DNA of 64,000 nt, taken from Agapetus fuscipes (lineage: Eukaryota; Arthropoda; Insecta; Trichoptera; Glossosomatidae). The position numbers and the translations under genes were made by a program. Within the stretch, counting starts at the first letter, position 1. Every line of letters begins with the position of its first letter. Under the pieces are notes generated by a model. It did no database searches and had not been told where the DNA came from. It saw only the letters and a program-made list of their open reading frames with translations. The stretch is from assembly GCA_951799405.1 (NCBI GenBank), contig OX637337.1, positions 3,596,001 through 3,660,000 of the forward strand, in the 5' to 3' direction. Shown one piece after another: positions 29,058 through 40,889 of the stretch.

Positions 29058-29469
29058 GGTTTGTACTTGAAATGCTCCAAATATGTTACTAAATGAAAAA
29101 AAAAACGAATCAAAAACTGACACCTTTTCGTAGAATTCAAAGGAGGACTCAAAATTTTGCAAATATAAATTTTGTAGAATATATTGAAATATATACATCG
29201 ACTGTCTTGTTTGTTCTATCCTTGATGGATTTGTATCTTCATAGACATTGGATGAGTAGGTACAAAGTGTATACCTAAGGGCATTGTTAGTACCTATTAG
29301 GTATTGTTCACAGCACTTGAATTAAACCCTTTATTGATAACTCAAACAAACAGTTTGGTAGCTTCGTAACCAACTAATTGGCTAGGTTATGCTTCCAAAC
29401 ATTGCTTAGAAAAAAGGACAAAAATCACATTTTAACTAATATGCCTATCTTGATACGTTATTGTAAAAA

Positions 29470-29640
29470 TTCATAAGATGGTCTCAGTCTCAAATACTCA
29501 TTGACAGTTTAAAGCTAGAAGTTTATTTTGATTTACCAAATTTTCCTACGGCATTCCCCAAGGCTCTCATCTAGGTCCACTTCTTTTTGATTTTTCATCA
29601 ATAATGTTTTTGGTGTTTTATCCCAAGAAAGTTTTTCTTT
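29470..29640 (+). pseudogene. LINE RT motif B relic
   Basis: TACGGCATTCCCCAAGGC to CTTCTTTTTGA encodes YGIPQGSHLGPLLFD, the conserved motif B of CR1/Jockey-type reverse transcriptases. Flanking sequence has stops in that frame. Confidence 0.55.
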
Positions 29641-31920
29641 CAGGTTGATTAAAGGACACTTTTTAAATCTTGAAAATCTAATCAGAACTAATAAGGTTGA
29701 TTAAGATTTTTATCAAAGAAATTAATGTGCGTGATGCTTTATTGTATCATTCGAATTTCTAAGCCATTGAAGCAATCTCATACTCTAATAATCTTGCGCA
29801 ATACAATGTAAGTATCTGATGTTAACTTTAAGGTAATAATTTACGTGTAAGAATGGATAAGATCACTATCAATATTTACATAAAAAAGATACAAAAGTAA
29901 AGTTCAATGCTTTGAAAAGATTTTAAAAGTAGTAACAACTTGATGAATCCAAAGTTTAGAATCTGTGATGCATTTCTTACCCCTTTATTTGGGAATATAT
30001 ACATAGATGCTTATATACCCTATATAAAATGGAGTAGGGTGCTATGACTGCCATGAAGCAAGAGTCACCCTTTTATTTTTCTTATCCAGGCATGAATAGA
30101 CACAAACAATGTCTTAGGGGTTGCTAACGAGTGAACGCAGGGAGGGTTTTTATTTAATATTTCCTTATTAATATTGTTTGCGTCTTGAAAAGGTCCCCGA
30201 GGACGTTTTCGAGCAAATTTACATGAAGGCTTACGAGCTTGCAAAATTCGGATGAATTTTCATCGTTGACTGCACTTTTCGTAATTTTTAAACTTGCTAG
30301 GGTCTGCTTAGAAAAAATCTTTGCGTCTGTTGAGTACCCAGTTTCATAAATAATACCTTCATCTGTAATGCTGTTTTAAGATTTTTTTCTGGCTTATACA
30401 GCAAATAAATCAATGCATGAACTGAGGAAAGGATGGTCACATATTATGATGATAGACTTGAAAAGTGCAGGGCAAAATAGGTTTAATTAAGAGATGTCAA
30501 TTGTTGTTGGTTGCTGAAATTCGATTTCAACAAGAAAGAAAACGATGGCTAAAATACTTTGAAAGCGGTTTATCAAAGGCATCAACACATTACTTGGGAT
30601 ATTTATGACATGATGTGCTAATTTATAACTATTGTGACAATACCATGTCATTGGATGGTTATGATAGAAAAGCTACACATTAAATAGTCTTGAGATTCCT
30701 TTTAAAGCCTTCCTCTATCAAAGACTATTTCAGTCACCTCAAAGGCGCTTAGTGCGACCTTGCAAACATATAGGTCTTGAAGTTTCTCCTGAATCTTGTC
30801 TTTGTTAGAGACTCCCTCAGACATGCAGGCAACAATTTCCGTACCAACGGAATGGCTGTGCAAAAAACACTGTCTTCAAATATTGTCGTGACCTTTCTTT
30901 TCGGTGTTTGGAGGAGAGTCTTGCTCTAATCTCAAGATAGGAGAGTTTGCCTGCGTACTGTCAGCAGATTCGCATTCTTTAATGATTCTGTCAGGTACTC
31001 CGAAGCTGATCCTTGTATGCTGTTTTGAGAAAAGAGATCAGTAAGCTTTATTGTAATTAAGACCTTGCTTATGAGGACTCTGTTAATTTTTCATTTAGTG
31101 TCGTTTCCTGACGTTGCAGCTTAAAAGATACGGTAAATAGATTGGTCATGTCACTCAAAGTGATTGCTATCAGCAATCTCTCGAATCAGTCGACGGTCAC
31201 AAAAATATATTTTACAATCAGATTTGAATCCCAAGTTATTGCTTAGGTATTTTGACGTTTATCCATTGAGGTTGAGATCCATTGAGGAAGCTTAAAACTG
31301 TACCTTTGTGGCTATTCTGCTAGAGGTATCCAGAGTCTCATTAAATATTTAATAGGCCTAACATATTTATGTTGGTGACTGTATGGATCTAAATGAAATT
31401 TGTATACATAGGTATATAATATATACACTGGGCTATATTAATTAATATTATATCTCCGCTGTAGAAAAATAATTAAAATCCCTCCTACTCCCAGTTGGGG
31501 ACCGCCCCCCTTTTTCTCATGCTACCCCTTTACCGAATATTACAAAATACGTTTAAGCTCAACCAAAAAACATTCAAAAACTAAAACAGCGCCTCTGGAG
31601 AGTGTTTTAGCTTCCTTACATTTTTGGTGAAACTTATTTGTTGAGTTTAATACACGGGATACTGGTACCTTTTCTCTTAATTATGATGAATTTGCACCGC
31701 TTCCACCCATTATGCCGTTGTCTCGCTCGCTCCCGCAGGATGTGTGAGGAGAAGGGGTTGTCTGTCCTCGTTGCTCGCGTCCCCGGGTGGATGATATTCA
31801 CCCAACCCTTTTTCTGCGATCCTGGTATTTTATCAAAACAAAGGCGTAACTTTTTTTTCAATTTCTCGCGTAGATTTTATGCCTTTATTGATGACAGTTT
31901 TTTTATATCAATTCGATAAT
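29641..31920. other. Large unassigned stretch
   Basis: I recognise no gene, RNA, or repeat family here. Short open frames lack any hallmark. It is the longest repeat-poor part of the window, so a host UTR, lncRNA or unknown element cannot be excluded. Confidence 0.4.
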
Positions 31921-31985
31921 CCCTTTGAATTATAGGTTGGTATGAGGCTGACACATGCAGCATCTGTAAACGCGAATATAAGTCG
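31921..31985 (+). mobile_element. LINE-A fragment with internal deletion
   Basis: GAATTATAGGTTGGTATGAG then GACACATGCAGCATC and GTAAACGCGAA. Confidence 0.6.
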
Positions 31986-33720
31986 TATAAATGCAAACGC
32001 CGTCAACTCCTTACACGATGATTTTGAGAAAAATAAACTTGTGTTCAAAATTTACAAAAAATAATAATCTTTGCGTAATCGTAGGTATATGGTATTCACG
32101 TCCAAATGTTTAATTGCAACTAATCCAACTGATTTCCTGTGTAGTCCGTTTATATAGGTACAAAAGGAATCATTCTTGCATATTCCAGATCATTCGATCT
32201 CTCGCTCATACCAGACCGCCGTTCTGTGTACCTTACTACTCCCATCATACTACAGCCAGATTGTTCTACACACTAGCGTACATGTTCAGGCGCGCGTGGA
32301 TACTTCAAATTCTTAGTTCGTAACAATATTATCATTAATACCAGGTTTTAAAGATTTTTCTTTTGTATTTGAATAGATTTCGCTCGTTCCTCCCTTGGCG
32401 TGTTGGTTTTTTGTCTTGTTTAGGCATTTATTATGCGTCGTGCGGATCATCCTCCCGGATATTGGGTCCGGGTCCCGGGTTCTGGTAAATACGGAACCCG
32501 GGGGGGGTGGCAACCCTAATAATAAAACATCATAATATTCCTCACAACAAACGGAGCAAAAACACCAAGCGAAAGGCTTCCAAAACAGGGATGGGCTGCG
32601 CTGCAAATTCCGGAAATACATATTTTAATTTTTTTTAATCATATCATTCATTTACGTATTAAGGTACCCACCTACTGTCCCCAATGTTGAGCCGTGGTTG
32701 AGCCATTATAAACAGACTTCCACATCGACCGCTCCAAGGAACACAACACTAAGTCAAAAAAGATAGTTACGCAGGAGAGCCAATTGAAAGTTATTTATTC
32801 CATGGAGAACAATGCCTAAACTATTTTTTACATTCATTTATTAACGAATTTAAAAGAGATAGAGACACGGCTGTCATCGTGGAATTAAGATAATGATTTT
32901 CTACCCTCAGAAATGGAAATAAGTAAAAAACTCAATTTCGGAGTTACTGCCTTCTTCCTTGGAGGAGTCGACATGACAGTTCGCGGTTGTACATGCTGCG
33001 TGTGTAATGAACTGCATACGAGAAAGTAGAAAGAAAAAAAACTGGTCAGGCTCACATAAATCTATCCGACATGGAATAATTAAAAAAAAATGGTACGGAA
33101 ATAATTGCTCGTGATCGTAGATTGTTAGCTAGGATTTCTTTTACACAAAATAAAAAAAATGTATTTTTATAAATTCTGATAAAAAATAAATTTATTTTTA
33201 TTAAAATGAAAAAAAAAAGAAGATTTTTTTGGGACCGCAATCAAAAATCATTCAACTCTTATTGCGCTTCTACGAATTTTTTTTTTTTAAAAACTGTTGC
33301 AAAAGATGTCCCACGACAAATCGCCATAAAAATTCAAATAAGTACATTTCCGGAGACTCATGCAAATCAAAATTTAGTGACAGACCATTCAGGCTTTTGT
33401 GGGAAGTACCAAAAAAAATATCAAAGATTTTCAGATTTTTTTCTACTGTTGAAAAAAGTACCAGCCGTGTCGGAGCGCACGCCTTTGATCTTGAACATTT
33501 TTTCTTTGATTGACCGTCGTTTGGCATTTTAATATGACAGTTATATTTGTATAAGATTTAAAAAAATTAAATGCATTTTTTCTCACGACTTAGCAATTTT
33601 GTAAAATTCTTAGAATCGAGTCGGCACAAATGACATGGAAGATTTTTTTTTGTGATGTCACACGGCCAGTTTGATATCGAAAGAGAAAACCATTTTTATA
33701 AATTTTTTTTTTTGGTTAGT
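31986..33720. other. Unassigned
   Basis: AT-rich, no recognised element. A GC-rich patch at about 32,440-32,515 has facing CCCGG/GGGTTC words. Confidence 0.4.
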
Positions 33721-33724
33721 TAGT

Positions 33725-33928
33725 CAAGTCGATAGCTCAGTGGGTATAATGCTTGCAACACATGCTGAGAGCTCGGGTTCGAATCCCACCGAGTGTGTCA
33801 GAAATGATTTCCCGTTTCGGTTTTTATTTCAAAACTCAGAATAAAATACCGGCAAGAAACCACCAGAAATGAGTACCAGCCCACCCGGGAGCTGGGAAAG
33901 CCCCAATTCAACTGTAGTGGTTAACTGA
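33725..33928 (+). mobile_element. SINE-2, 3-prime truncated
   Basis: GTCGATAGCTCAGTGGGTAT (A box), GGGTTCGAATCCC (B box), ATGATTTCCCGTTTCGG, GAGTACCAGCCC; runs into LINE-C at about 33,930. Confidence 0.85.
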
Positions 33929-33929
33929 A

Positions 33930-34150
33930 GAGGAAACCCTTTGGGGAAAGTATGGAGTGATCAGATTGAGGAGATTGTGAAAAAATGGAACATAAAAAGT
34001 GAGTGTAAAAGAAGAAAATGCATGAAAAAGTTGATGGATATGAATGAATGAATTGAAGGAGGTATGTAGGGATAGGAAGAATTTGAGGCAGCTCTGCAGA
34101 GGCTCTGGCCACCCCCAGCGGAATGGTGATAGAGCAACAGTAGGTATACT
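33930..34150 (+). mobile_element. LINE-C 3-prime end
   Basis: ORF2 tail in plus sense: GESMEWSDQIEEIVKKWN, then KEVCRDRKN and LRQLCRGSGHP, with one frame break near 34,050. Ends GATAGAGCAACAG; relatives at 19,390, 44,768 and 50,155 end in GTTACAG repeats. Confidence 0.75.
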
Positions 34151-34217
34151 TTAATATGGCCAAAAGTTATACATGCCATGTATTTATTTTGTTATGAACA
34201 ATACCTGTGAAATACAC

Positions 34218-34420
34218 TTGTCTTGTCTTGTATCCTGCCGCCATTCCTCTAGGGGTGGCCGGTACCTCCACACAAGTGCCTCCACTTGACTCTGTCCTTA
34301 CATACTTCTTTCATCTCATCTAGTTTCATCCCTCTTTTCATGCACGCTCTCCGATTGTTTCCACTCATTCGCAATCTCACTAATCTGATCAATCCATTCT
34401 TTCCCAGGTCGCAACTTTTG
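34218..34420 (-). mobile_element. LINE-B 3-prime end
   Basis: CTTGTCTTGTCTTGTATCC is the reverse of the (AAGAC)n tail. The minus frame encodes KLDEMKEVCKDRVKW and RHLCGGTGHP. Confidence 0.85.
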
Positions 34421-34865
34421 TTTTCAATAAAACAACATCGATAATTCAGTGTCATACATGAGGGAACGGACAGAATCATGCTTCATCAGCTTCCAATATT
34501 TTTTTCTTAAAATATTAAGTACATTATAACAAGGTTTACATAAGGTACATCCATTAATTCTGAATAGACAGAGACCTATATAGACGGATGCCTAACGTTT
34601 CTGCTTTATAAATTAAAGGTAGCGAAAGAAAAAAAAATGGATAAAAAAGAGGAATGAAAAGGGATGATGCTCCCGTTTTCTTTGTGCCCATACAATGTGT
34701 TTTTTTTTTGCTTAAAATATTTTTCTTTTGACGCAAAGTGGATGTAGGCAGGTCTAATGATGAGAAAGTATGTGTGTATTATGAATGGATCTAAAATAAG
34801 TATTAAAAAGTGTACCTACACCTTGCCAGTATTTTTTCCAGAGTTCTTTTTTCTCATGTTTCCCG
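34421..34865. other. Unassigned
   Basis: Nothing recognised. Confidence 0.4.
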
Positions 34866-34867
34866 TG

Positions 34868-35068
34868 TCTGACTTTTTTGTCATGCCGTTTATGGTGTTT
34901 TCTGTTTTGTGATGTTTTGTCATTGTAATGCTTTTTCATGTGGTGTATTGTCATTGTAATGTAACTACTGTCATGTGATGTTCTGTCATGTATTTTTCTT
35001 TCATGTGTCGTTCTATCATGCACCGTTATGTCATGTGGTGTTTTGTCACTGTGTCGTTCTATCATGGA
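34868..35068 (+). repeat. 15-bp degenerate minisatellite (FB arm type)
   Basis: About twelve units (GTCATGTGATGTTCT, GTCATGTGGTGTTTT and others), closing with GTCACTGTGTCGTTCT and ATCATGGAACC. Single arm only; no inverted partner is seen. Confidence 0.8.
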
Positions 35069-35097
35069 ACCCTCTAAGCCATGTCAGCACTGTCACA

Positions 35098-35637
35098 ACA
35101 CTATAATCTAAGTTGCAAAGATATATTAACATTTCAAACTCATATCAAATACATGCCCACAAACAAACACGTGTAAGTTCGCGCTTACAAATGCTGAATG
35201 TGTACTTACAGATAAAATCCATACCTCAAATGAACATAAACCCTACAACTTTTGCCGACCTTCCCTGACACAGGGGACATTGGCAAAGTGAACCATTTTC
35301 TACAGCATGGGTGGTGAGCCGCATACCAACCTATAAGTCAAGGAATATACACAACAAAATACATTTTTAAAATGAACAAATTATAATATGTATGGACATC
35401 AAAACCTAACAGAAAACAAATTCTTATTTAAAAAACCCTAGCCGCCAACATTACAGATAAACCGCCATTTCTTTATGTCCTTACACACTTCTTTCATTTC
35501 CTTTCATAACCATATTCATACAGGCCCTCCGTTTATTATGATTCTGGATATTCCAGTCATTCGCAATTTCGGAAATTTGGTCCACCCATACCTTTTCGGT
35601 CTTTCTCTACCACGACATCCATCTACCATCCTCTACC
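35098..35637 (-). mobile_element. LINE-A: ORF2 end continuous with its 3-prime UTR
   Basis: Minus strand: 35,637-35,440 encodes the ORF2 tail (GRERPKRYGWTKFPK in shifted frames; final KKWRFICNVGG-like end). An AT-rich spacer follows, and then the full LINE-A repeat (35,345-35,098). One of four loci proving the short repeat is the LINE-A 3-prime UTR. Confidence 0.8.
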
Positions 35638-35949
35638 ACGACATGTCTGATGTGTGTAAATCAATTTTAGCCGTTGTAAAAGAGAAAAGGTGCGTCTTTA
35701 GTGCCCGCGCTTCTCTGCGTTTTCCCAAGCACCGTTTTGTGGGTGAGTTATAGCCGCTGTCTTACAATGTGAGAGAAGAGGCCCACGTCCGCAACGCAAT
35801 CTCATTCATGATTTGATATGGTAATAGAGACTAATAAAGATGTGCACTGAAGGCAAGAGAAAAAAAAACACAATCTATGAGAGCTCTTCCTCATGCGAAC
35901 CGTGAAATGACCATAAACAATACTTATTTTTTAATAACACTTAGCAGAT

Positions 35950-36158
35950 GTAACAACCATGCTGTCAGGAATGTTTCACTTTCCAAATGTTTCAGGGAAG
36001 GTCGGCAAAATGTGTTCATTTGAGGTTTTGTTTTTTGAATTGTAAGTAGGTACCTACACATGCAGCAATTGTAAGCGCTAATTTATACGTGTCTGTTCGT
36101 GGGAATGCATTTAATAGGAAATTTAAATGTGTATATATCTTTGGAACTGAGATTATAG
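35950..36158 (+). mobile_element. LINE-A 3-prime end copy
   Basis: CATGCTGTCAGGAATG to GGAACTGAGATTATAG; small internal deletions. Confidence 0.75.
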
Positions 36159-36384
36159 ATTATCTTTCAGATATTTGATTAACAGTTGCCGGAGAACTTG
36201 AATTATTCTTGAACTTTTGTTAGATGCGTAGCGATTGTCTTTGGAAGACACTCTTGTTGTAGAAAAATTAAATACTTTGGTTCTTGGTGCTTTATTCAAA
36301 TCAAAAACTAAAATAGTGTATGTTTAATTGCCTTTAAATTGACACAGTGTGTTGCCCCCGGTATATTTTAGAACTTTGTGTGAT

Positions 36385-36660
36385 GGACACAGTGGAGGTT
36401 AAGTGGCTGGCATTAAGATCTGCAAATAGTACTGCTGTGAATAAATTGATAATTATAAAACGATCGAATAAAGCAAGGTACTCGAATCGTGCCTTTTGCG
36501 TGGCTGACCCTGTACTGCAGAATGCCCCACCTCATGAGCTTAGAGCTGTGGAGACTGCATGTGAGCTTAGGTCGGGATTGAAGACGTGTTTGTTTCGGAG
36601 ATGTTACAATTGAACAGTGCCCTTGCAGTGATTTATCACAAAACGGCATTATAAATATTT
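36385..36660 (+). pseudogene. LINE-D-like ORF2 end
   Basis: RYSNRAFCVADPVLQNAPP and GLKTCLFRRCYN with stop at about 36,613; then CAAAACGGCATTATAAATA, the decayed form of the GGCGCTATAA UTR motif of CR1/L2-type LINEs. Confidence 0.65.
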
Positions 36661-37094
36661 TCTTTATTATATAAATGCGTTGATAAAACTGGCTTGCACT
36701 GTTCAAAACATAGAACCCATCATTTTTTTAACAAAATAAAAAATAAAATGTGTGGTCGCAGAAGGGTTAATGAAATTTTCTGGTAGGGTAACACAATATT
36801 GAGACTAGCTCCTATTGAATTCTGGAACCTATATACTTTTAATAATAAAGAGCAACATTCAAATTTCACACGCGCTCAGAAGCATTCGCTGTCTACACAT
36901 AGTGATTATTGATTATATGAACGTAATTATAGGTGAGCGATATAATTTTTTGCTTCTACTTAAAAATATTAATACATAGTTTGCAGACCCATCACATAGA
37001 TGACTCTATTTCCGGAAAAATGGATGCAATAGCGGCAAATTAAGATGAAGTTTGGTTCTATGTAGATTTTAATAGACAGTCACATTGTTGTGGC
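36661..37094. other. Unassigned
   Basis: Nothing recognised. Confidence 0.4.
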
Positions 37095-37221
37095 AAGGCT
37101 CGGTATTTTCAACGTTAGCATAGCGACTTTATACTGAATGAAAAAGACGCATTTATGTCAATCGTGTGGGTAGTTTTTTCATAATTTTAAAGTCACATAA
37201 TGTTCAAAATACCGGGCCTTA
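37095..37221. mobile_element. MITE-2, uninterrupted 127-bp copy
   Basis: Left AAGGCTCGGTATTTTCAACG, right TGTTCAAAATACCGGGCCTT; internal GCGACTTTATACTGAATG and TTATGTCAATCGTGTGGG. This is the reference for the interrupted copies at 2,229, 37,505 and 42,201. Confidence 0.8.
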
Positions 37222-37504
37222 ATATTGTATTATTTTATACGAAAGATGTAAATTTTTTAACATTTTAAAACACAAAATATAAACACCTTCCTACGCGTAA
37301 AAATAAATAGGTTCAATCTTGAGATGGATATCTTATGTTATAGCACTATTAATTTAATCAGATCTCATACAAAATGTCGATGAAATCTATTCTTTTTTAA
37401 CAACTTGCAATTAAAGTAATCACTTAATTCCTGTTTTAAAATTCATGTTCGTACTAAATTCAGCGTAGATCAAAAATAATTAATATTTAATCTAAGTTGC
37501 AAAA

Positions 37505-37778
37505 CATTAGCTTATGTGACTAAAAAAACCTACCCACACGATTGACATCGAAATCTGAATCTAAGCTGCAAAGATATGTATCATTTGAGATTCATATTAA
37601 ATGCATTCCCACAAGCAGACATGCATAATTTCGCGCTTACACATGCCGCATGTGGACCTACAATATAAAAAACCCAATCTCAAATGAACATAAGCCCTGC
37701 AACTCTTGCCGACCTTCCCTGAAGCATAAGTGAGTTATTTTTTCTTCAGTATAAAGTTGTTATGCTAACGTTGATTAT
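37505..37778. mobile_element. MITE-2 split by a LINE-A end
   Basis: Left part ACCTACCCACACGATTGACAT; right part CATAAGTGAGTTATTT, TTCAGTATAAAGTTG, TGCTAACGTTGA. CAT flanks the insert. The site is within a few bases of the insertion point in the 2,229 copy. Confidence 0.75.
37553..37725 (-). mobile_element. LINE-A 3-prime end inside MITE-2
   Basis: ATCTAAGCTGCAAAGATATG to GCCGACCTTCCCTGAAG; 5-prime truncated. Confidence 0.85.
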
Positions 37779-37934
37779 CAAGACATTTCCATTTCCATTA
37801 ACGGAATGCAGAAATTAAACATTTTACGCGACTCGAGACTTTGAAGACTCTGAATGATAGGGTGCGAAATGACTGGGCTATGATGAGTGCGGTATGTACC
37901 TAGGTACGAGAATATAGTATAGTGTTTATAACCT

Positions 37935-37985
37935 ATAATCTAAGCTGCACATACATATTGTTATGTAAATATGAAATATAAATAT
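37935..37985 (-). mobile_element. LINE-A tail fragment
   Basis: TATAATCTAAGCTGCACAT only. Confidence 0.5.
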
Positions 37986-38349
37986 TTAAAATAAGTAGGT
38001 ATTAGTTATAGTTATAGGAATTATGTATTGTATTGTGTGGGTAGGAATCATTGAATAAAAATACTTGAAGCATCGAGAAATAATGATTACTACGCCTTTC
38101 TGGAACTGTCTAGCGAATATGGATCTGGATTGTACTGTTTTGAAGAGTATAAGAAGGGTGCGAGTTGCTTGCAGAGCCAGTATTCTACGAGCTTTACAAC
38201 TACATACATTGAACCAAAACCAGTGAACAGAAACCAAGTGTAATGGAATAGTCGAGACTACCTTTGTGAAAATAAATTATTAAAAGTGTAAAATAAACAA
38301 CTGTATAAGAAGACCAGTATTTTTAATTGAAAGACTTTTGAACCCTAAA

Positions 38350-38487
38350 ATCGTAACAATATTAACATTTAAAACTCATATTAAATGCATGTACACAAAC
38401 AGACACGTTTAAATTCGCGTTTACACATGCTGCATGTGTACTTACAACGTAAAAACCCAAATCCCAAATGAAAAACCCTTTCAGTGG
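38350..38487 (-). mobile_element. LINE-A 3-prime end, 5-prime truncated
   Basis: AATATTAACATTTAAAACTC to CAAATCCCAAATG. Confidence 0.75.
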
Positions 38488-38611
38488 TATTCACACACAG
38501 CAAGTCCATAGGTCAACCGCCACCTAACGCAAATTATCCATACGCAAAAACGAAGATCCATGGATCAAATGTGTTATGTAGTAGCATATTTAAATTACCT
38601 ATTGGTATTGT

Positions 38612-38955
38612 ATATTGTTGCCGACCCTGATGTATGGAAGCGAGTCATGGACGGTGAATGAAAGAGAAGTAAATAAGGTATGCACCGTAGAAATGGCTCA
38701 TTTGAGAAGTATGACAGGAAAAACACTGAAAGATAGAGTGAGAAACGAATGGGTTCTGAATGAATGCGGAGTAAAAGAAAGCGTGAAAGTGAAAGTTCAA
38801 AGAAGTGTGATGCGATGGTTTGGACATATTGAAAGGATGAATGAAGACAGACTGCCAAAAAAATTGTATAAAGGGAATGAGTCAATGGAGGCACTTGTGT
38901 GGAGGTACCGGCCACCCCTAGAGGAATGGCGGCAGGATACAAGACAAGACAATTG
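38612..38955 (+). mobile_element. LINE-B 3-prime end with internal deletion
   Basis: The frame encodes LPTLMYGSESWTVNEREVN, VCTVEMAHLRSMTGKT, VMRWFGHIERMNEDRL. It then jumps from KGNE to a short stretch equal to the extreme 3-prime end, losing about 150 bp present at 23,520-23,680. Tail ATACAAGACAAGAC. Confidence 0.85.
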
Positions 38956-38974
38956 GTGTTAGGCCTCATACCAT

Positions 38975-39340
38975 CCTATTTATTAAGGGTACGCCATCAT
39001 CATTTTTAACTACTGCGACTTGCATTTTTACGTATAACATTGTGAATGACATGTGAATGAATTTCATTCAAAAATCATTAATTTACGATCATAAAATATT
39101 TTAGCTAAAATTGAATTTTTCTCACAAAAATTCAAGCAATTACGATTCATTGCGAAAAATTGCGAATGATGGTCGTAAACATAGCGGAAATGTTACATTG
39201 CAATTATAAGACATGTTTTTTCTTGTATCACACACTTTTTTTTTGATTAGTCATTTAAATTTTGTGTATGCATGGTGGCAGCCAAAAGTAAGCTCTTTTT
39301 AACTATGTAATTAATTTAAATATAATAAAATAAGATCCTT
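38975..39340. other. Unassigned
   Basis: Nothing recognised. Confidence 0.4.
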
Positions 39341-39341
39341 G

Positions 39342-39560
39342 ATTTATAGGTCAGTATGAGGCTAACCACCCATAGGTACTTTACAAAAATGGTTTACTTT
39401 GCCAATGACACCCCTGTTTCAGGGAAGGTCGGCAAGAGTTTCAAGGTTTTTCTTGAGATTGGATTTATATGTTGTAGTTCCAAATGCGGCATGTGCAAGC
39501 GCGAAGTTATACGTGTCTGCTTATGGGAATGCATTTAATATGTCCTTGCGACTTAGGTAT
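39342..39560 (+). mobile_element. LINE-A 3-prime end copy
   Basis: CCTTGATTTATAGGTCAG to TCCTTGCGACTTAGG; a short deletion near the ATGTTCATTT block. Confidence 0.8.
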
Positions 39561-39656
39561 TAATTATTATTTTTAAATTACAAAGGAGTTTAGATACTAT
39601 TTTAGATATTATTATAGGTTGATTCATGCTGTTTTTTTAATGTTATATTTTTGGAT

Positions 39657-39958
39657 TTGTCCGTAACCTTGTGGTAACGCCTCGGACTTGTACGTGGAAA
39701 GTCGTGGGCTTGAATCCCGGCGGAACACAAACAACATACGATTAACATTTTCAAACATGCTCTTCGCTGGAAAAAATCATATACCTACCTGTACCAAAGA
39801 CAGGTCACAAAAGGTCTATCCAGCCTTACAGCAACTTGGTCTTGCTTGAGATTTGACGCTTTCTATAGCGACGACCAAGCTTGTAGAGGGCTCTTGAGGT
39901 GTAATCTACACAAAAAACAGCGCTTACCAAAGGAATCATCCTAACATTATTATATTAT
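39657..39958 (+). mobile_element. SINE-1, GAGGTGTGAT-type tail
   Basis: Head TTGTCCGTAACCTTGTGGTA, B box GGGCTTGAATCCC, body to GACCAAGCTTGTAG, then GAGGGCTCTTGAGGTG, CAGCGCTTACCAAAGG and an ATT-rich end. Confidence 0.85.
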
Positions 39959-39974
39959 AAAGGAAGACCGCCAA

Positions 39975-40092
39975 GACGTTCCATGATAGAACGGCACTGT
40001 GACAAAATCACACATGATATAGCGTCACATGACTTAACATCAAGTGACAGAACATCACATGACAAAACCTCACATGACATTTCATCACACAG
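39975..40092 (-). repeat. 15-bp degenerate minisatellite (FB arm type)
   Basis: Minus-sense array beginning with the stereotyped end unit CCATGATAGAACGGCACTG, then ATCACATGACAAAACC-type units. Confidence 0.8.
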
Positions 40093-40130
40093 ATCTCGTT
40101 GACTTATGCATTCTTGCTTATCGTCATGGC

Positions 40131-40432
40131 GGGCTAATAGCTCAGTTGGAAGACTGCTTGCATTCAAAGCCGTGAGCTCGGGTTCGAATCCCACCAAGGT
40201 TGTCAAAAATGATTTCCCGTCTCGGTGTTTATTTCAAATCCCAAAAGAAAATACCGGCAAAGTTTACTCAGCCGAGTACCGGCCCTCTCATGAGCTGGAA
40301 AACCCCCACTTTAACTGAAGGAGTTGGCGTAAGGCTGGCCCTTTTACCTTTAAAAATAAATAGGTTCACTCGCCACATGCGAAGCCCTTCGGAGATAACG
40401 CGGCAAGGAGCTACTCTATATGTGTAAATCAG
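40131..40432 (+). mobile_element. SINE-2 copy
   Basis: Head TAATAGCTCAGTTGGAAGAC, GGGTTCGAATCCC, full body with a small deletion, end GGCAAGGAGCTACTC and TATATGTGTAAA. Confidence 0.85.
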
Positions 40433-40588
40433 TTCCGTTTTTTTTTGCGTTGCGTTGCGTCATGACTTTTTTGAAAATACAAGAGTCACTCTTGTCTGCC
40501 ACCGTACCAACTTGATATGCATACAAGATATCCGTCATTTTCCTTACATGTTGATAGTTTTTCGCGGCGATAGCGTTGATTTGATGAT

Positions 40589-40690
40589 AGACCCGCGTAG
40601 CTCGGCGGTTACAGAGTCGCGAATTCAAGACAATGGTCGCGGGTTCGAGCGCCGCAATTATCCAGTGCGCGGCGCGGCTCTAATTGCCCT
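40589..40690 (+). mobile_element. SINE-3: a third tRNA-like head
   Basis: GACCCGCGTAGCTCGGCGGT and CGCGGGTTCGAGCGCCGC are A- and B-box regions of a tRNA-like unit distinct from SINE-1 and SINE-2, followed by GGCGCGGCTCTAATTGCC. Probably another SINE head; the amino-acid identity of the source tRNA is unclear. Confidence 0.5.
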
Positions 40691-40889
40691 ACAGATTACG
40701 ATCTGTTCTGCGCATGCTTGTAATTTGCATACTAAACCAAGAATATATGGGAAGTGCCTAGCCGATTATCGAGAAAACTACATCTTCTTCTTTTGTCTCT
40801 ACATAATAAAAACAAAACAATGTTTTTGTCTTTTGGGAACTGACGATTGATCTGCAATGTTGACGGCTAATTTAATTGCCTAATTGTCT

